A DNA stretch of 64,000 nucleotides from Arthrobacter sp. SLBN-122 (GCF_006715165.1 NZ_VFMS01000001.1:1922001-1986000); one strand, 5' to 3'. Positions 1 through 7,451 are shown, counted from the stretch's first letter. Numbers and translations: made by a program. The notes: generated by a model from the letters alone, not told the origin.

Positions 1-593
1 TCCGCTGCAGCCAGGGATGCTGCCAGGCTTCCGACGGCGTCCGGGTAACCCTTGTGCGTGGCAATCCGCAGCTGGTCGGCGGTCCGCATCGCCTTAATGA
101 GGGCGGACGTTTCCGGCAGCCGGACGTCGGTCAGTGCCGGGTAGTCGATGCTGCACGCCGGGTCCAGTTCGTAGCCCCGCCACCGGCGCAGAAGTTCGTC
201 GTGCCGGACCCCGGCAGCTTCGTGGGCAGAAAGCCGCTGCCGCTCTTCGCTGCGGGCGGCGCGCCAGGCCAGGAACCGTGGGCTGCCGCGGTAGGCGGCG
301 ACACCCGACGCAGCAGCCGCCCCGGCCAGGACCAGTCCCGCCCACGGCGATACCAGGGCGGGGATCAACAATGCGGGAAGGGCCACGCAGGAACCAAGGA
401 AGAGATCCCAGAACAGCTGGTCCCCACCGTCCGGTGCGCTGCTTGTGGGCGCGCTGCCTGTGGCAGCCAGGGCCCGGCGTCGTACAACAAAGACGGTGGC
501 GGCCACGCTGGCCACCAGCACGGGGGCGCACAGCAGGACCGCCCACGCACCTTGGAGCAGTCCGTGCATCAAGGACTCCACCACGACTGACAT
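1..593 (-). CDS. Hypothetical membrane protein, C-terminus cut by window edge
   Basis: I do not recognise the family. The start ATG at 593 has a GGAGG six bases upstream (600-604), and the frame stays open to base 1, so the gene continues beyond the window. The visible 197 codons begin MSVVVESLMHGLLQGAWAVL. One hydrophobic segment lies at about residues 12-38 and a second, alanine-rich pair at about 62-98. An Arg/Glu-rich soluble region follows (LAWRAARSEERQRLSAHEA). This suggests a small membrane-anchored protein with a cytoplasmic tail. A 17-bp perfect inverted repeat lies just upstream. Other frames here are longer but Arg/Pro-rich and lack ribosome binding sites, so I chose this one. Confidence 0.6.
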   Translation of the reverse strand, partial: MSVVVESLMHGLLQGAWAVLLCAPVLVASVAATVFVVRRRALAATGSAPTSSAPDGGDQLFWDLFLGSCVALPALLIPALVSPWAGLVLAGAAAASGVAAYRGSPRFLAWRAARSEERQRLSAHEAAGVRHDELLRRWRGYELDPACSIDYPALTDVRLPETSALIKAMRTADQLRIATHKGYPDAVGSLAASLAAA

Positions 594-608
594 CCTGCGC
601 CTCCAGCA

Positions 609-662
609 TCCAATGGAAGGACCAGATCCGGCCGGCGAGCCTGGGCTGGTCCTTCCATTGGA
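609..662. promoter_or_regulatory. 17-bp perfect inverted repeat between divergent genes
   Basis: The arms 609-625 and 646-662 are perfect reverse complements (TCCAATGGAAGGACCAG), separated by 20 bases. The repeat sits in the 155-base gap between the start of the leftward membrane protein and the rightward VOC gene. It could be an operator for a dimeric regulator or an RNA hairpin in the 5' leader of the leftward gene. The sequence does not decide between these. Confidence 0.5.
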
Positions 663-748
663 CCGTCTTCCGGGCAGAGCGTCAATGGCGGCCAAAAGGG
701 GGAAGCGGGGTATGCCACGGACCTGCGGTTGGGCGGTAGCGTGAAGGC

Positions 749-1132
749 ATGCGACTCAAGATGTGCAGCATCCACGTCCAGGACCCCGCCGCGGCCCACG
801 CCTTCTACACGGGCACGCTGGGCTTTGACACGCTCATGGCCATGCCGGAGTACAACCTCTACATCGTCAAGGACCCGGGAGCGGACGACAGCAGCTCAGC
901 AGGCCTTCTCCTTGAACCCAGTGACAATCCGATCGGGGCGGACTACATGAACGCCGTTCGCGAGGCGGGGCTTCCCGCGATCGTCTTCGGGGTTCCCGAT
1001 GTGCAGGCGGAGTACGAGCGGCTCATGGCCGCCGGAGTCAGTTTCAAGACTCCGCCCACCACGGACCCGTTCGGGACCAGTGCGGTGTTTGACGACGGCT
1101 GCGGCAACTACATCCAGATCCACCAGGACTGA
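749..1132 (+). CDS. VOC-family (glyoxalase/bleomycin-resistance fold) protein
   Basis: This 127-residue protein matches one vicinal-oxygen-chelate module pair. It opens with the typical strand-turn-helix MRLKMCSIHVQDPAAAHAFY (period after the first beta-alpha unit) and ends with the family's closing pattern, a phenylalanine/aspartate strand followed by GNYIQIHQD. Members bind a divalent metal through His/Glu residues and act as lyases, dioxygenases or drug-sequestering proteins; the substrate cannot be read from the sequence. It stands alone, with the convergent DUF5997 gene ending three bases after its stop. The ATG at 749 is the first in frame and fits family length. Confidence 0.85.
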   Translation: MRLKMCSIHVQDPAAAHAFYTGTLGFDTLMAMPEYNLYIVKDPGADDSSSAGLLLEPSDNPIGADYMNAVREAGLPAIVFGVPDVQAEYERLMAAGVSFKTPPTTDPFGTSAVFDDGCGNYIQIHQD

Positions 1133-1135
1133 CGG

Positions 1136-1540
1136 CTATTTAGCCTGTGCCCGGTCCTTCTTGGCCTGCTTCTTCGCGGCCTCGTCCTTGACCCGCTGTG
1201 CCTCGGCGCGGACGGACGCGTGCGTGGCGCGTTCGGTGACCAGCCACTGCGGCGGAGCCTGCAGCAGCGCGGTGATTTCCGCCGTCGTGAGCGCTTCCTC
1301 CACGCCGCCGCGGGCCAGGCCGCTGATGGACACGTTCAGCTTCTGAGCCACCACGGGGCGGGGGTGCGGGCCGTTGCGGCGGAGCTCCGCCAGCCATTCC
1401 GGTGGGTTGGCCTGAAGTTCGGCGAACTCCTCGCGGCTGATGGTTGAATCCTGGAACTCCTGCGGCGTGGCCGGGAGATAGATGCCAAGTTTCTTGGCAA
1501 CGGTGGCCGGCTTCATGGACTGGGAGTTTGCAGAGGTCAT
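1136..1540 (-). CDS. DUF5997 family protein
   Basis: This is a 134-residue basic, soluble protein recognised as the actinobacterial DUF5997 family. It begins MTSANSQSMKPATVAKKLGI, has a central region resembling a helix-turn-helix (PRPVVAQKLNVSISGLARGG), and ends in a Lys/Ala-rich tail. The function is unknown. It is divergent from a LysR-type substrate-binding protein with only about 37 bases between the starts. From general knowledge these two families are often neighbours in Arthrobacter-type genomes, so they may form a two-part regulator. That link is an inference. Confidence 0.8.
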   Translation of the reverse strand: MTSANSQSMKPATVAKKLGIYLPATPQEFQDSTISREEFAELQANPPEWLAELRRNGPHPRPVVAQKLNVSISGLARGGVEEALTTAEITALLQAPPQWLVTERATHASVRAEAQRVKDEAAKKQAKKDRAQAK

Positions 1541-1577
1541 GCTTCAAGGGTATCCGGGCGGCGGGTACTGTGAAGAC

Positions 1578-2324
1578 GTGCCCGCCGACAATGCCCCCAC
1601 GCCTGACGCCCCCGCCACCCCTGACGAGGCGGCCCCACGGGTGCTTCGCATAGCGTATGTAGCCGGGGTCACCCCGGGCAAATGGATCCGCCGCTGGGAA
1701 GAGCGGATGCCCCATATTCCCCTTGAAGCATTTATGGTCGACGACGGCGCGCAGCTTGGGACGCTCCGGGAGGGGCAGGCGGACATGGCGTTCGTCCGCC
1801 TGCCCATCGAGCGGGACGGCCTCAGCGCCATACCCCTCTATGAGGAGCAGCCCGTAGTCGCGGCACCGAAGGGCCACGAGATTTCCGTATTCGAGGAAGT
1901 GGCCCTCGCCGACCTGGAGCAGGAAGCGTTCCTCGACGTTGCCGCCCTGGGCGGGCCCGAGGCGGCGCTCCAGGTGGTTGCCGCCGGCGCCGGCCTGGTG
2001 ATCCTGCCCATGTCGGTGGTCCGCCACTTCAACGTCAAAGACACGGTGGCGCGCAGGCTCAGCGGGGCGGACGGAACCGAAATCGCGCTGGCATGGCCCA
2101 CCGAGGCAACGGATGAAGTGCTGGAGGAATTCATCGGCATCGTACGTGGCCGCACCGCCCAGAGCTCGCGCCAGCCGTCAGCGCAGCCTGAAAAGGTGAA
2201 GAAGGAACCCAAGCCTGACCGCCGGGGCACCGGTGCAAAGAAGGCGCCCAAGGTGGCCCAGCGCTATGCGCCCAACCCTGACAAGGGCCGCGGCCGCGGC
2301 TCACGCAAGAAGGGTAAACGCTAG
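1578..2324 (+). CDS. LysR-type substrate-binding domain protein lacking the HTH
   Basis: The 248-residue product starts at GTG 1578, because an upstream in-frame ATG at 1482 would run far into the divergent gene. Residues about 22-190 form the periplasmic-binding-protein-like effector domain of LysR regulators (PRVLRIAYVAGVTPGKW, then GAGLVILPMSVV). There is no N-terminal winged helix. Instead the last 45 residues are strongly basic (KKEPKPDRR, GRGRGSRKKGKR), which could contact nucleic acid. The divergent DUF5997 protein, with its HTH-like segment, may supply the DNA-binding part. This is an inference; the ligand is unknown. Confidence 0.8.
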   Translation: MPADNAPTPDAPATPDEAAPRVLRIAYVAGVTPGKWIRRWEERMPHIPLEAFMVDDGAQLGTLREGQADMAFVRLPIERDGLSAIPLYEEQPVVAAPKGHEISVFEEVALADLEQEAFLDVAALGGPEAALQVVAAGAGLVILPMSVVRHFNVKDTVARRLSGADGTEIALAWPTEATDEVLEEFIGIVRGRTAQSSRQPSAQPEKVKKEPKPDRRGTGAKKAPKVAQRYAPNPDKGRGRGSRKKGKR

Positions 2325-2361
2325 CCGGGGCTGGCTGGCGGCCACTTTAGGCCTGACAGCA

Positions 2362-2397
2362 GCAAAGCCGGTCCGCAGGGTGCGGATCCGGCTTTGC
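2362..2397. terminator. Bidirectional terminator between convergent genes
   Basis: GCAAAGCCGGTCCGCA (2362-2377) pairs with 2381-2397 with a single-base bulge and a three-base loop. It lies between the converging ends of the LysR-like gene and the DUF3618 gene. There is no clear T-run, so its efficiency is uncertain. Confidence 0.65.
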
Positions 2398-2422
2398 CAT
2401 GGTGCGTGGTTACCCACGCGGT

Positions 2423-3085
2423 TTAGGTGTTTTGGACGTTGTCTTTGGCGTCGGTGGCGCGGTCCTTGACGTCGGCTGCGGCCGTTTGGCCTTCGGCTTT
2501 GACGTTTTGGGCGGCGTCGGTGGCGGTGGCCTTGACGTTTTCCATGGCTTCCTGGGCTGGTTCCTTCAGGTCCTGGGCCATGTTCTTGGCGGCGTCGGTG
2601 ACCTGGGTGGCCAGGGGCTGGGCTGCGGTTTTGAGTTGGTCCGCGGCTTCGCGTTCCTTCTGGCTTGCCGGGATCAGCGAGGAGACCAGCATGCCGGCGC
2701 CGAACGCGATCAGCCCGGCGGCCAGGGGGTTGCCGGCGGTTTTGGCTTTGACTTGGTCCGGGGCTGCGGAGACGGCCTGGCCGGCGTCGCTGAGTTTGGC
2801 CGAGACGGTGTCCTGTGCCTGGTGCAGGCTGTCGCCGGCGGAGTGCATGGCGTTGGTGGTGTGCCCGGCGCCGGTGGAGGTGGTGTCGTGGACCTTGGTG
2901 GTGGCGGTGTCTGCTGCTCCCATGATTTTCTCCTTCACCCCGGTCACGGCGTCTTTTACTTTGTCGGTCTGGCGGTGGACGATGTTGGACGGGGTGACTT
3001 TGTCCGCTACGGCGTCCACGTTGGTGCCCAGCCGTGCCCGGGTGGCTTCTATGTCTGCGCGGATGACGTCAGGGTTTTCGCTCAT
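2423..3085 (-). CDS. DUF3618 domain-containing protein
   Basis: This 220-residue product has the DUF3618 signature at its N-terminus (MSENPDVIRADIEATRARLG), an actinobacterial domain usually found beside Holin-X proteins. Most of the rest is low-complexity Ala/Lys/Asp helix resembling late-embryogenesis-abundant or apolipophorin-like coiled coil (TDAAKNMAQDLKEPAQEAME). A short hydrophobic stretch (NPLAAGLIAFGAGMLVSSLI, about residues 118-137) could insert in the membrane. Its ATG overlaps the Holin-X stop by four bases, so it is the third gene of a coupled operon. A role in membrane or envelope stress is inferred from the partners. Confidence 0.85.
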   Translation of the reverse strand: MSENPDVIRADIEATRARLGTNVDAVADKVTPSNIVHRQTDKVKDAVTGVKEKIMGAADTATTKVHDTTSTGAGHTTNAMHSAGDSLHQAQDTVSAKLSDAGQAVSAAPDQVKAKTAGNPLAAGLIAFGAGMLVSSLIPASQKEREAADQLKTAAQPLATQVTDAAKNMAQDLKEPAQEAMENVKATATDAAQNVKAEGQTAAADVKDRATDAKDNVQNT

Positions 3086-3513
3086 CGGTTTACCTCACCT
3101 GGTTTTAGGGTTGGGGGAATTTCTGAGAGGGTTTCCCCGGTTTGGGGCATGCCCTTGATCTGCTTGAGTTCCTTGCGGCCGATGGAGGCCAGGACCGCGG
3201 CGATGATGGCCCAGACCACCGCGACGATCAGCGCGGACCAGCCCAGGGGCATGATGGCGCCGAGGGCCCACATCAGGGCCAGGGACAGGAAGAGCAGGAC
3301 GAAGTGGCCGCCCACGCCGGCGCCGGCGAGCATGCCGGCGCCTTTCCCTGCCCGGGAGGTGGATTGCTTGAGTTCGGCCTTGGCCAGTTCCACTTCCTGA
3401 CGCATCAGGGTGGACAGGTCCCGGGTCACATCCCCCAGCAATTCACCCAGGGATGCGTTGTCGGCTTTCATATGCGCCTCACTCGGCGGCATCTCCGGAA
3501 TCTGGCTACTCAT
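3082..3513 (-). CDS. Actinobacterial Holin-X family membrane protein
   Basis: The 143-residue protein has an amphipathic N-terminus with LGELLGDVTRDLSTLMRQEV, the hallmark of the Holin-X (holin superfamily III) family. Two membrane helices follow (about residues 58-82 and 88-110) and then a Pro-rich tail. Despite the name, these proteins are chromosomal, and no phage genes occur here. The start is taken as ATG 3513, overlapping the preceding stop by one base (TGATG); a GTG at 3516 is the alternative. It is the middle gene of the operon with a low-complexity stress-like protein upstream and DUF3618 downstream. Confidence 0.85.
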   Translation of the reverse strand: MSSQIPEMPPSEAHMKADNASLGELLGDVTRDLSTLMRQEVELAKAELKQSTSRAGKGAGMLAGAGVGGHFVLLFLSLALMWALGAIMPLGWSALIVAVVWAIIAAVLASIGRKELKQIKGMPQTGETLSEIPPTLKPGEVNR

Positions 3514-4409
3514 CACAGACCACCCGTGCCGCGGCGGCCGGTGCCGGAGGTGCCTTCGCTGCCGAACGGCTCGTCGTCGTTGTAGACGCCGTTTTCGGCC
3601 CGGTAGGGGTCGTCATCAAACCGAAGCGGTGTCTCCTCGGCGGTACCTGAGGGCAGGGTGCTGGTGGAAACCGGGGCACCGCTGCCTACAGTCGGCTCAG
3701 CAAAGAGATCATCGGTTCCGGCGGCGTACACCGTCTCCTGGTGCAGTGGCGCTACCGGCGGTGACTGCACGGCGCGGTGCTGGCCCAAACCCTGCTGGCC
3801 TGAAGCCTTGACCTGCCCCTGTGATTCGGGGGCGCCTGCGGTGAGGCCGCGGGTGAGGCGTCCGGCCAGGACGCCGGCGCCGGCGGCGAGGAGCAGGAAC
3901 GTTCCGGGCCGGTTGCGGGCGAACCGCTGGACCTCATTGAGGAGGTCACCCGGCTCCCGGTTCTCCAGCCAGGACGCCATGGAGGAGGTCCTATCGGCTG
4001 CCTGCCGGATGAGGTCGCTGGCCATGCCCTGCTGGTCAGGTGCGCTGGCCATGCTGTGCAGCTGGCCGGAAATGTTCCGGATGCCCTCGGCGGCCTTCTG
4101 CTGCTGCGTGCCGGCCTGGCTGGTCAGGCCCGACTTCGCCTGGTGGAGCAGGTCCTGGGCGTTGGCCTTGGCCTCGTGGGCCACGTTCGCGGCCTCGCCC
4201 TTGGCCGTCTGGGCAACTCCCTGGGCGGCAGATGCAGCTTCACCGGCAACGTTGGAAGCCTCCTCCTTCGCCGCCTGCGTCTTGGAGGTGTCGGTTGAGG
4301 ACCCCGTGTAGGAGGCCTGGCCGGGCGCTGCCTCGGTTGCGCCGTAAGGATCGACGACGGCCGGGTCGGCAGTGGTGCGCGGAGTCTGGGGCCATTGGTT
4401 CTCTGTCAT
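3513..4409 (-). CDS. Low-complexity membrane-associated protein, first gene of DUF3618/Holin-X operon
   Basis: The 298-residue product is not a named family that I recognise. Residues about 45-110 are an Ala/Glu/Lys coiled coil of LEA-like repeats (AASAAQGVAQTAKGEAANVA). One hydrophobic helix lies near residues 170-190 (FLLLAAGAGVLAG), and a disordered acidic C-terminus ends in a Gly/Thr tail. Starts GTG 4415, ATG 4412 and ATG 4409 are stacked; I use 4409 because GAGAG lies about six bases upstream. Downstream genes overlap it. Upstream, at 4467-4497, are inverted repeats shared with the marR gene and with the baeRF operon, suggesting common control. Confidence 0.7.
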   Translation of the reverse strand: MTENQWPQTPRTTADPAVVDPYGATEAAPGQASYTGSSTDTSKTQAAKEEASNVAGEAASAAQGVAQTAKGEAANVAHEAKANAQDLLHQAKSGLTSQAGTQQQKAAEGIRNISGQLHSMASAPDQQGMASDLIRQAADRTSSMASWLENREPGDLLNEVQRFARNRPGTFLLLAAGAGVLAGRLTRGLTAGAPESQGQVKASGQQGLGQHRAVQSPPVAPLHQETVYAAGTDDLFAEPTVGSGAPVSTSTLPSGTAEETPLRFDDDPYRAENGVYNDDEPFGSEGTSGTGRRGTGGL

Positions 4410-4466
4410 CATCACTCTCTTTCAGAAAGGGTTAGCTGGCGAACAAGAACCAGCAGTGCTGGCAAC

Positions 4467-4497
4467 TTAGTAAGCAAGGTTACTAATTAGATACTAA
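4467..4497. promoter_or_regulatory. Putative MarR operator, operon side
   Basis: TTAGTAAgcaaggTTACTAA (4467-4486) has perfect 7-base arms, followed immediately by TTAGataCTAA (4487-4497). The AT-rich site lies about 60 bases upstream of the leftward stress operon, and very similar half-sites occur at 4582-4622 and 7024-7044. Binding by the neighbouring MarR protein is inferred, since this family binds 16-22 bp palindromes near its own gene. Confidence 0.55.
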
Positions 4498-4581
4498 GCA
4501 CACTTCCCATTTGGATTGCAAGGGGTGGCCCCCTGCCGTTTGAAGTCAGGAGCGCCCGATGTGGGGCCGGCAGGGCGGATG

Positions 4582-4622
4582 GATAGTAAGCCTACTTGCG
4601 AATAGGTTGCTAAGCATGCTTA
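4582..4622. promoter_or_regulatory. Putative MarR operator, marR side
   Basis: The stretch holds AGTAAGC, the pair CCTA/TAGG around eight bases, and a perfect 12-bp palindrome TAAGCATGCTTA (4611-4622). It ends about 60 bases before the marR start and shares the AGTAAGC half-site with 4467-4486. Autoregulation by MarR is likely but inferred. Confidence 0.5.
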
Positions 4623-4684
4623 TTGTAGGAGTGTAGCGACGCAGGGTGACCAGCACTTCGCCACCTACAGGAAGGCCGCGGCCG

Positions 4685-5230
4685 ATGACCAGCAATCTCG
4701 ATCCGGACGCCCGGAGCAGCTACCGCCTTATCACTTTGGCGGCGCGGCTGATCCAGCGGCGCCAGGACGATGCACTGGCCCCCCTTGGCCTCACCCGTGC
4801 CGCTGTTATTGCACTGGAAGGCCTGATGGGGGGCCCACTGAACCAGGAACAGCTCGCCGACGCGATCAGGGTCCAAAGCCAGACGCTGGGCCGGGTCCTC
4901 ACGAGGCTTGAAGCCACCGGACTCATCACCAGGATGCGCCACGCTTCGGACCGAAGGCAGCTGAAGGTGGAGCTCACCGATGCCGGCGTTGCCGCCGTTG
5001 AAGCCGCACGGAAGGCAGAGGTCAACGCTTATCCGGATGACCCGGAGATTGCCTGGAATGTACTCCGGGAGGAGCTGACGAAGTTTGTCCGCGCAGTACC
5101 ACCGGTCCGCGATACAGGCGTTGTCCCGTTTGCGCCGCCCGAACACCGGGCCGGGCACGGGCACGCGCACCGGCCGCAGGCCGGGCGGTCAGGCGGCGCG
5201 CGGAGCTGGGACCAGCCCCGCCAGAACTGA
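4685..5230 (+). CDS. MarR-family transcriptional regulator
   Basis: The 181-residue protein has the MarR winged helix: ALAPLGLTRAAVIALEGL, then the recognition region LNQEQLADAIRVQSQTLGRV, then the wing MRHASDRRQLKVELTDAG. Start ATG 4685 is preferred because GGAAGG lies about nine bases upstream; an in-frame GTG at 4646 has no ribosome binding site. The C-terminal 50 residues are Pro/Gly/His-rich and probably disordered, longer than usual for MarR. It is divergent from the Holin-X operon, with palindromes between them, so it probably represses that operon and itself. The ligand is unknown. Confidence 0.88.
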   Translation: MTSNLDPDARSSYRLITLAARLIQRRQDDALAPLGLTRAAVIALEGLMGGPLNQEQLADAIRVQSQTLGRVLTRLEATGLITRMRHASDRRQLKVELTDAGVAAVEAARKAEVNAYPDDPEIAWNVLREELTKFVRAVPPVRDTGVVPFAPPEHRAGHGHAHRPQAGRSGGARSWDQPRQN

Positions 5231-5274
5231 ACTCCTTGCCGGACCGCGGTCCGGCCGGAATCATCAGCAGGAAA

Positions 5275-5310
5275 AAGCAGTGGCCGGACCTTTCGGACCG
5301 GCCACTGCTT
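5275..5310. terminator. Bidirectional terminator after marR
   Basis: AAGCAGTGGCCGG (5275-5287) and its perfect complement at 5298-5310 form a 13-bp stem with a ten-base loop. An A-run (5272-5276) on the left gives a U-tract to leftward transcripts. It separates the convergent marR gene and the small acidic-protein gene. Confidence 0.75.
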
Positions 5311-5314
5311 CTAC

Positions 5315-5602
5315 TCAACTCTTGTCTTCCTGCTCTTCCTCCAGCAGCCCCCGCTGCGCCAGGTCGGCGGCATCGGCTGCCTCCGGGGGCAAGGGATCCG
5401 TTGCCGGGGGAACGTCGTCCGGCGCATAATCAGCCAAGCCCGCCGCAACCCGCTCCTGTTCGACGGCCCGCTGGTAATCGTCGTCGTCCACGTCCGCCGG
5501 CATCTTGCCGTGGCCGGTGCGGGTGGGGTTTGGAAGCGCATCCTCCTCCGGGACTATCACGGTGTCGAGGACATCATCACGGTTTTCATCTGCAGTGCTC
5601 AT
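5315..5602 (-). CDS. Small acidic hypothetical protein
   Basis: The 95-residue product begins MSTADENRDDVLDTVIVPEE and is very rich in Asp, Glu and Pro, so it is probably disordered. I do not recognise a domain. Start ATG 5602 has GGAAGG five bases upstream; an earlier GTG (5608) is less likely. It follows the baeRF gene on the same strand with about 50 bases between, so it may be the third gene of that transcript. Confidence 0.6.
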   Translation of the reverse strand: MSTADENRDDVLDTVIVPEEDALPNPTRTGHGKMPADVDDDDYQRAVEQERVAAGLADYAPDDVPPATDPLPPEAADAADLAQRGLLEEEQEDKS

Positions 5603-5652
5603 GGTCACCTTCCACTCGTTGGGTTCCTCCAGGAACGGGGCCGTATGGCCTA

Positions 5653-6789
5653 TTACGACGACGGGACGTCCGGTCCCGAGGACCAGCGCAGTAGAGCCGC
5701 CACGTCGACGCCCTCCGGCAGGACCGGCCCGGGAACCAGGAGAACACGGGCGTCAGTGAGGGCTGCTGCCCGCAACAGGGCGGCAGGGGCCGGAACTTCA
5801 CCAAGGATTCCTGCCGCCAGGGCTTCCTCCTTGGCGGTGGCAATCCACGGTTCGGCATCCAGTGCCAGCATGGTCCGCTGGGACAAGGCGGCGTCATCGA
5901 GGATCAGGACATCCACCTGTGCCTGCTGGAGTGCGTGGACCACGGCTCCAACACCATGGGCCGCCTCCGGATTCGCCTGGCCCTCCTGAACCGCCAGCCT
6001 GTCCATCACCGACTGCTGCTCCTCAGCCCAGACCTCGGCCACCCGCTGGTTGACCTGGTCCTCCAAATTGCTGCTGTCCGCCCCGGCGGTGTGGGTGTGG
6101 GAATCGACGATGGACACCAGTGCCTGGGCAGCTTTGGAAAGTTGCTCCTGCACCAGCCCGCGGGCATGGATGTCGCCGGCGAGAACAATCAGCCGCGCAC
6201 GGCTGTTGTCCGCCAGCCGGTCGATTTCGCCTGCCACTTCATCTGCGTTCCGGCGCCAGACGTCCTCCGTATGGTGCTGGAAACGCAGGTGGGACCAGCC
6301 ACCGCCCTGGAACTTCTTTATGTGCTCGGACTCACCCTCCACTTCCTGAACGCTCGTGGGGGCACCGGCCCCGGCGCGGTACAGCCGGATTTCCCCATGC
6401 TCGCGGCTGACTTCAGCCACGATGTAGGCAAACTCCTCGGGCTGGTGCTTCAGCAGCGGGAGCAGGTCCGGGACGGGTTCTACAGCCAGCCGCTCCGGCA
6501 GGACGAGTTCACCCGGGAGAACCTCATTGAGTTCAGCTTTCCCGCCATGGACCAGGACAAACCTGGACACGGGGGAGGGCACTCCGGTTGCAGGTTTCAG
6601 GGCCTGTTCCATGGCGTCGACGTCAGCCGGCGCTGCACCCTGCGCTTCAAGCTGGACCCGGGTGTTTCCGGGGCGGACATCGCCGGCTTCCAGGCTGTCC
6701 ACCGTTCCGGTTCCGGCGTCCACGTAGGCGGTGCACCAGGGGCCGGGGAGGCGGTACAGGTCTGCGTATTTTTGCAGGCTGGTGGTCAC
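5653..6789 (-). CDS. baeRF/Vms1-like (archaeo-eukaryotic release-factor fold) protein
   Basis: The 378-residue protein fits the bacterial archaeo-eukaryotic release factor (baeRF, family 2-like) group, related to Vms1/ANKZF1 peptidyl-tRNA hydrolases. Features are an N-terminal PGPWCTAYVDAGTG strand, a central release-factor-like region (AYIVAEVSREHGEIRLYRAG), and a C-terminal L7Ae/eRF1-like domain (ARLIVLAGDIHARGLVQEQL; VDVLILDDAALSQ). A role in rescuing stalled ribosomes is known only for eukaryotic relatives. The start is GTG 6789, overlapping the stop of the upstream small gene (GTGA) behind a strong GGAGGGGG. The upstream palindrome at 7024-7044 resembles the MarR sites near 4.5 kb. Confidence 0.75.
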   Translation of the reverse strand: MTTSLQKYADLYRLPGPWCTAYVDAGTGTVDSLEAGDVRPGNTRVQLEAQGAAPADVDAMEQALKPATGVPSPVSRFVLVHGGKAELNEVLPGELVLPERLAVEPVPDLLPLLKHQPEEFAYIVAEVSREHGEIRLYRAGAGAPTSVQEVEGESEHIKKFQGGGWSHLRFQHHTEDVWRRNADEVAGEIDRLADNSRARLIVLAGDIHARGLVQEQLSKAAQALVSIVDSHTHTAGADSSNLEDQVNQRVAEVWAEEQQSVMDRLAVQEGQANPEAAHGVGAVVHALQQAQVDVLILDDAALSQRTMLALDAEPWIATAKEEALAAGILGEVPAPAALLRAAALTDARVLLVPGPVLPEGVDVAALLRWSSGPDVPSS

Positions 6790-7001
6790 TGTTCCCCCTC
6801 CTCGTCGTCGAGAGGGTCTGGTGCTGCCACAGGATTCAAGGCTTCCTGCACCTCGGCGGGATCCGTGTCATCGGGGAAGGGCTCTGTTTCGCGCCATTCC
6901 TCCGCATGGGGCGGTTGGTTTCCGTGCACCACCCCCTGCGTTTCATGCTTCATCTGGTCATCCAGATTCTGGCCATGGGTGGTGTTGCCGCGTTCTGCCA
7001 T
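6786..7001 (-). CDS. Small hydrophilic hypothetical protein co-translated with baeRF
   Basis: The 71-residue protein begins MAERGNTTHGQNLDDQMKHE. It is acidic and Pro/His-containing, with no recognisable domain and probably no fold. ATG 7001 is preceded by GGAG about six bases upstream, and its stop overlaps the baeRF start by four bases, so the two are translationally coupled. Its function is unknown, but expression presumably follows the palindrome at 7024-7044. Confidence 0.7.
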   Translation of the reverse strand: MAERGNTTHGQNLDDQMKHETQGVVHGNQPPHAEEWRETEPFPDDTDPAEVQEALNPVAAPDPLDDEEGEQ

Positions 7002-7023
7002 GACGATCTCCTTCGCGCGTGAA

Positions 7024-7044
7024 TTAGTATCACAGGCTTACTAG
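7024..7044. promoter_or_regulatory. Putative MarR-type operator upstream of baeRF operon
   Basis: TTAGTAtcacaggcTTACTAG places TAGTA and TACTA as perfect five-base arms around nine bases. It closely resembles TTAGTAAgcaaggTTACTAA at 4467-4486 and lies 23 bases upstream of the leftward start. This suggests the same MarR regulator controls both stress operons; it is an inference from sequence similarity. Confidence 0.5.
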
Positions 7045-7106
7045 TTCGTCACTTCACCGTAGCACCAAGACGGTGCCGGCTAAAGGGGTAAAACGAGGCT
7101 TCGCCG

Positions 7107-7451
7107 TCAGGCCTGGCAGGCATCCTTGAGGGCCCGGACGGACTCTGTTGGCACTTGGTCGCCGGACTCCGCGATCTGGCCCAACGGCGTCGTAATTTCC
7201 GCCGGAACCCCTGCTGTCCGTGCTGCCGAAACGAGGCCTCCCAGCGCCTGGCGGTCCTCCACGCTGACCAGGCCGTCCTGTACCACCGCGCAGATTTGCC
7301 GGTTGACCTCCTGGGCGGCGGCCGAGGCAACCTTGGAGGCGGCGTCACTGGCCGCGTTGCCGGCGGCCTCCTCCACGGCACCGCATCCGGTCAGCAGCAA
7401 CAGGACGGTGGACAGGGAAGCGGCGGTAACGACGGCGGCGCGGAAAGTCAT
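7107..7451 (-). CDS. Small lipoprotein
   Basis: The 114-residue product starts MTFRAAVVTAASLSTVLLLL and has a lipobox TGC at residues about 21-23, so it is predicted to be lipid-anchored outside the membrane. The mature part is Ala-rich helix followed by a small soluble region (CAVVQDGLVSVEDRQALGGL). I do not recognise a family. Start ATG 7451 gives a clean signal peptide, although the GGAGG upstream is unusually close (one base), so the start is a little uncertain. It lies 22 bases after the alditol oxidase gene on the same strand. Confidence 0.7.
   Translation of the reverse strand: MTFRAAVVTAASLSTVLLLLTGCGAVEEAAGNAASDAASKVASAAAQEVNRQICAVVQDGLVSVEDRQALGGLVSAARTAGVPAEITTPLGQIAESGDQVPTESVRALKDACQA

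Noticed and set aside
3082..3513. Prophage lysis gene because of the holin family name
   Set aside because: Holin-X proteins are chromosomal in actinobacteria and no phage structural, integrase or lysin genes are present.
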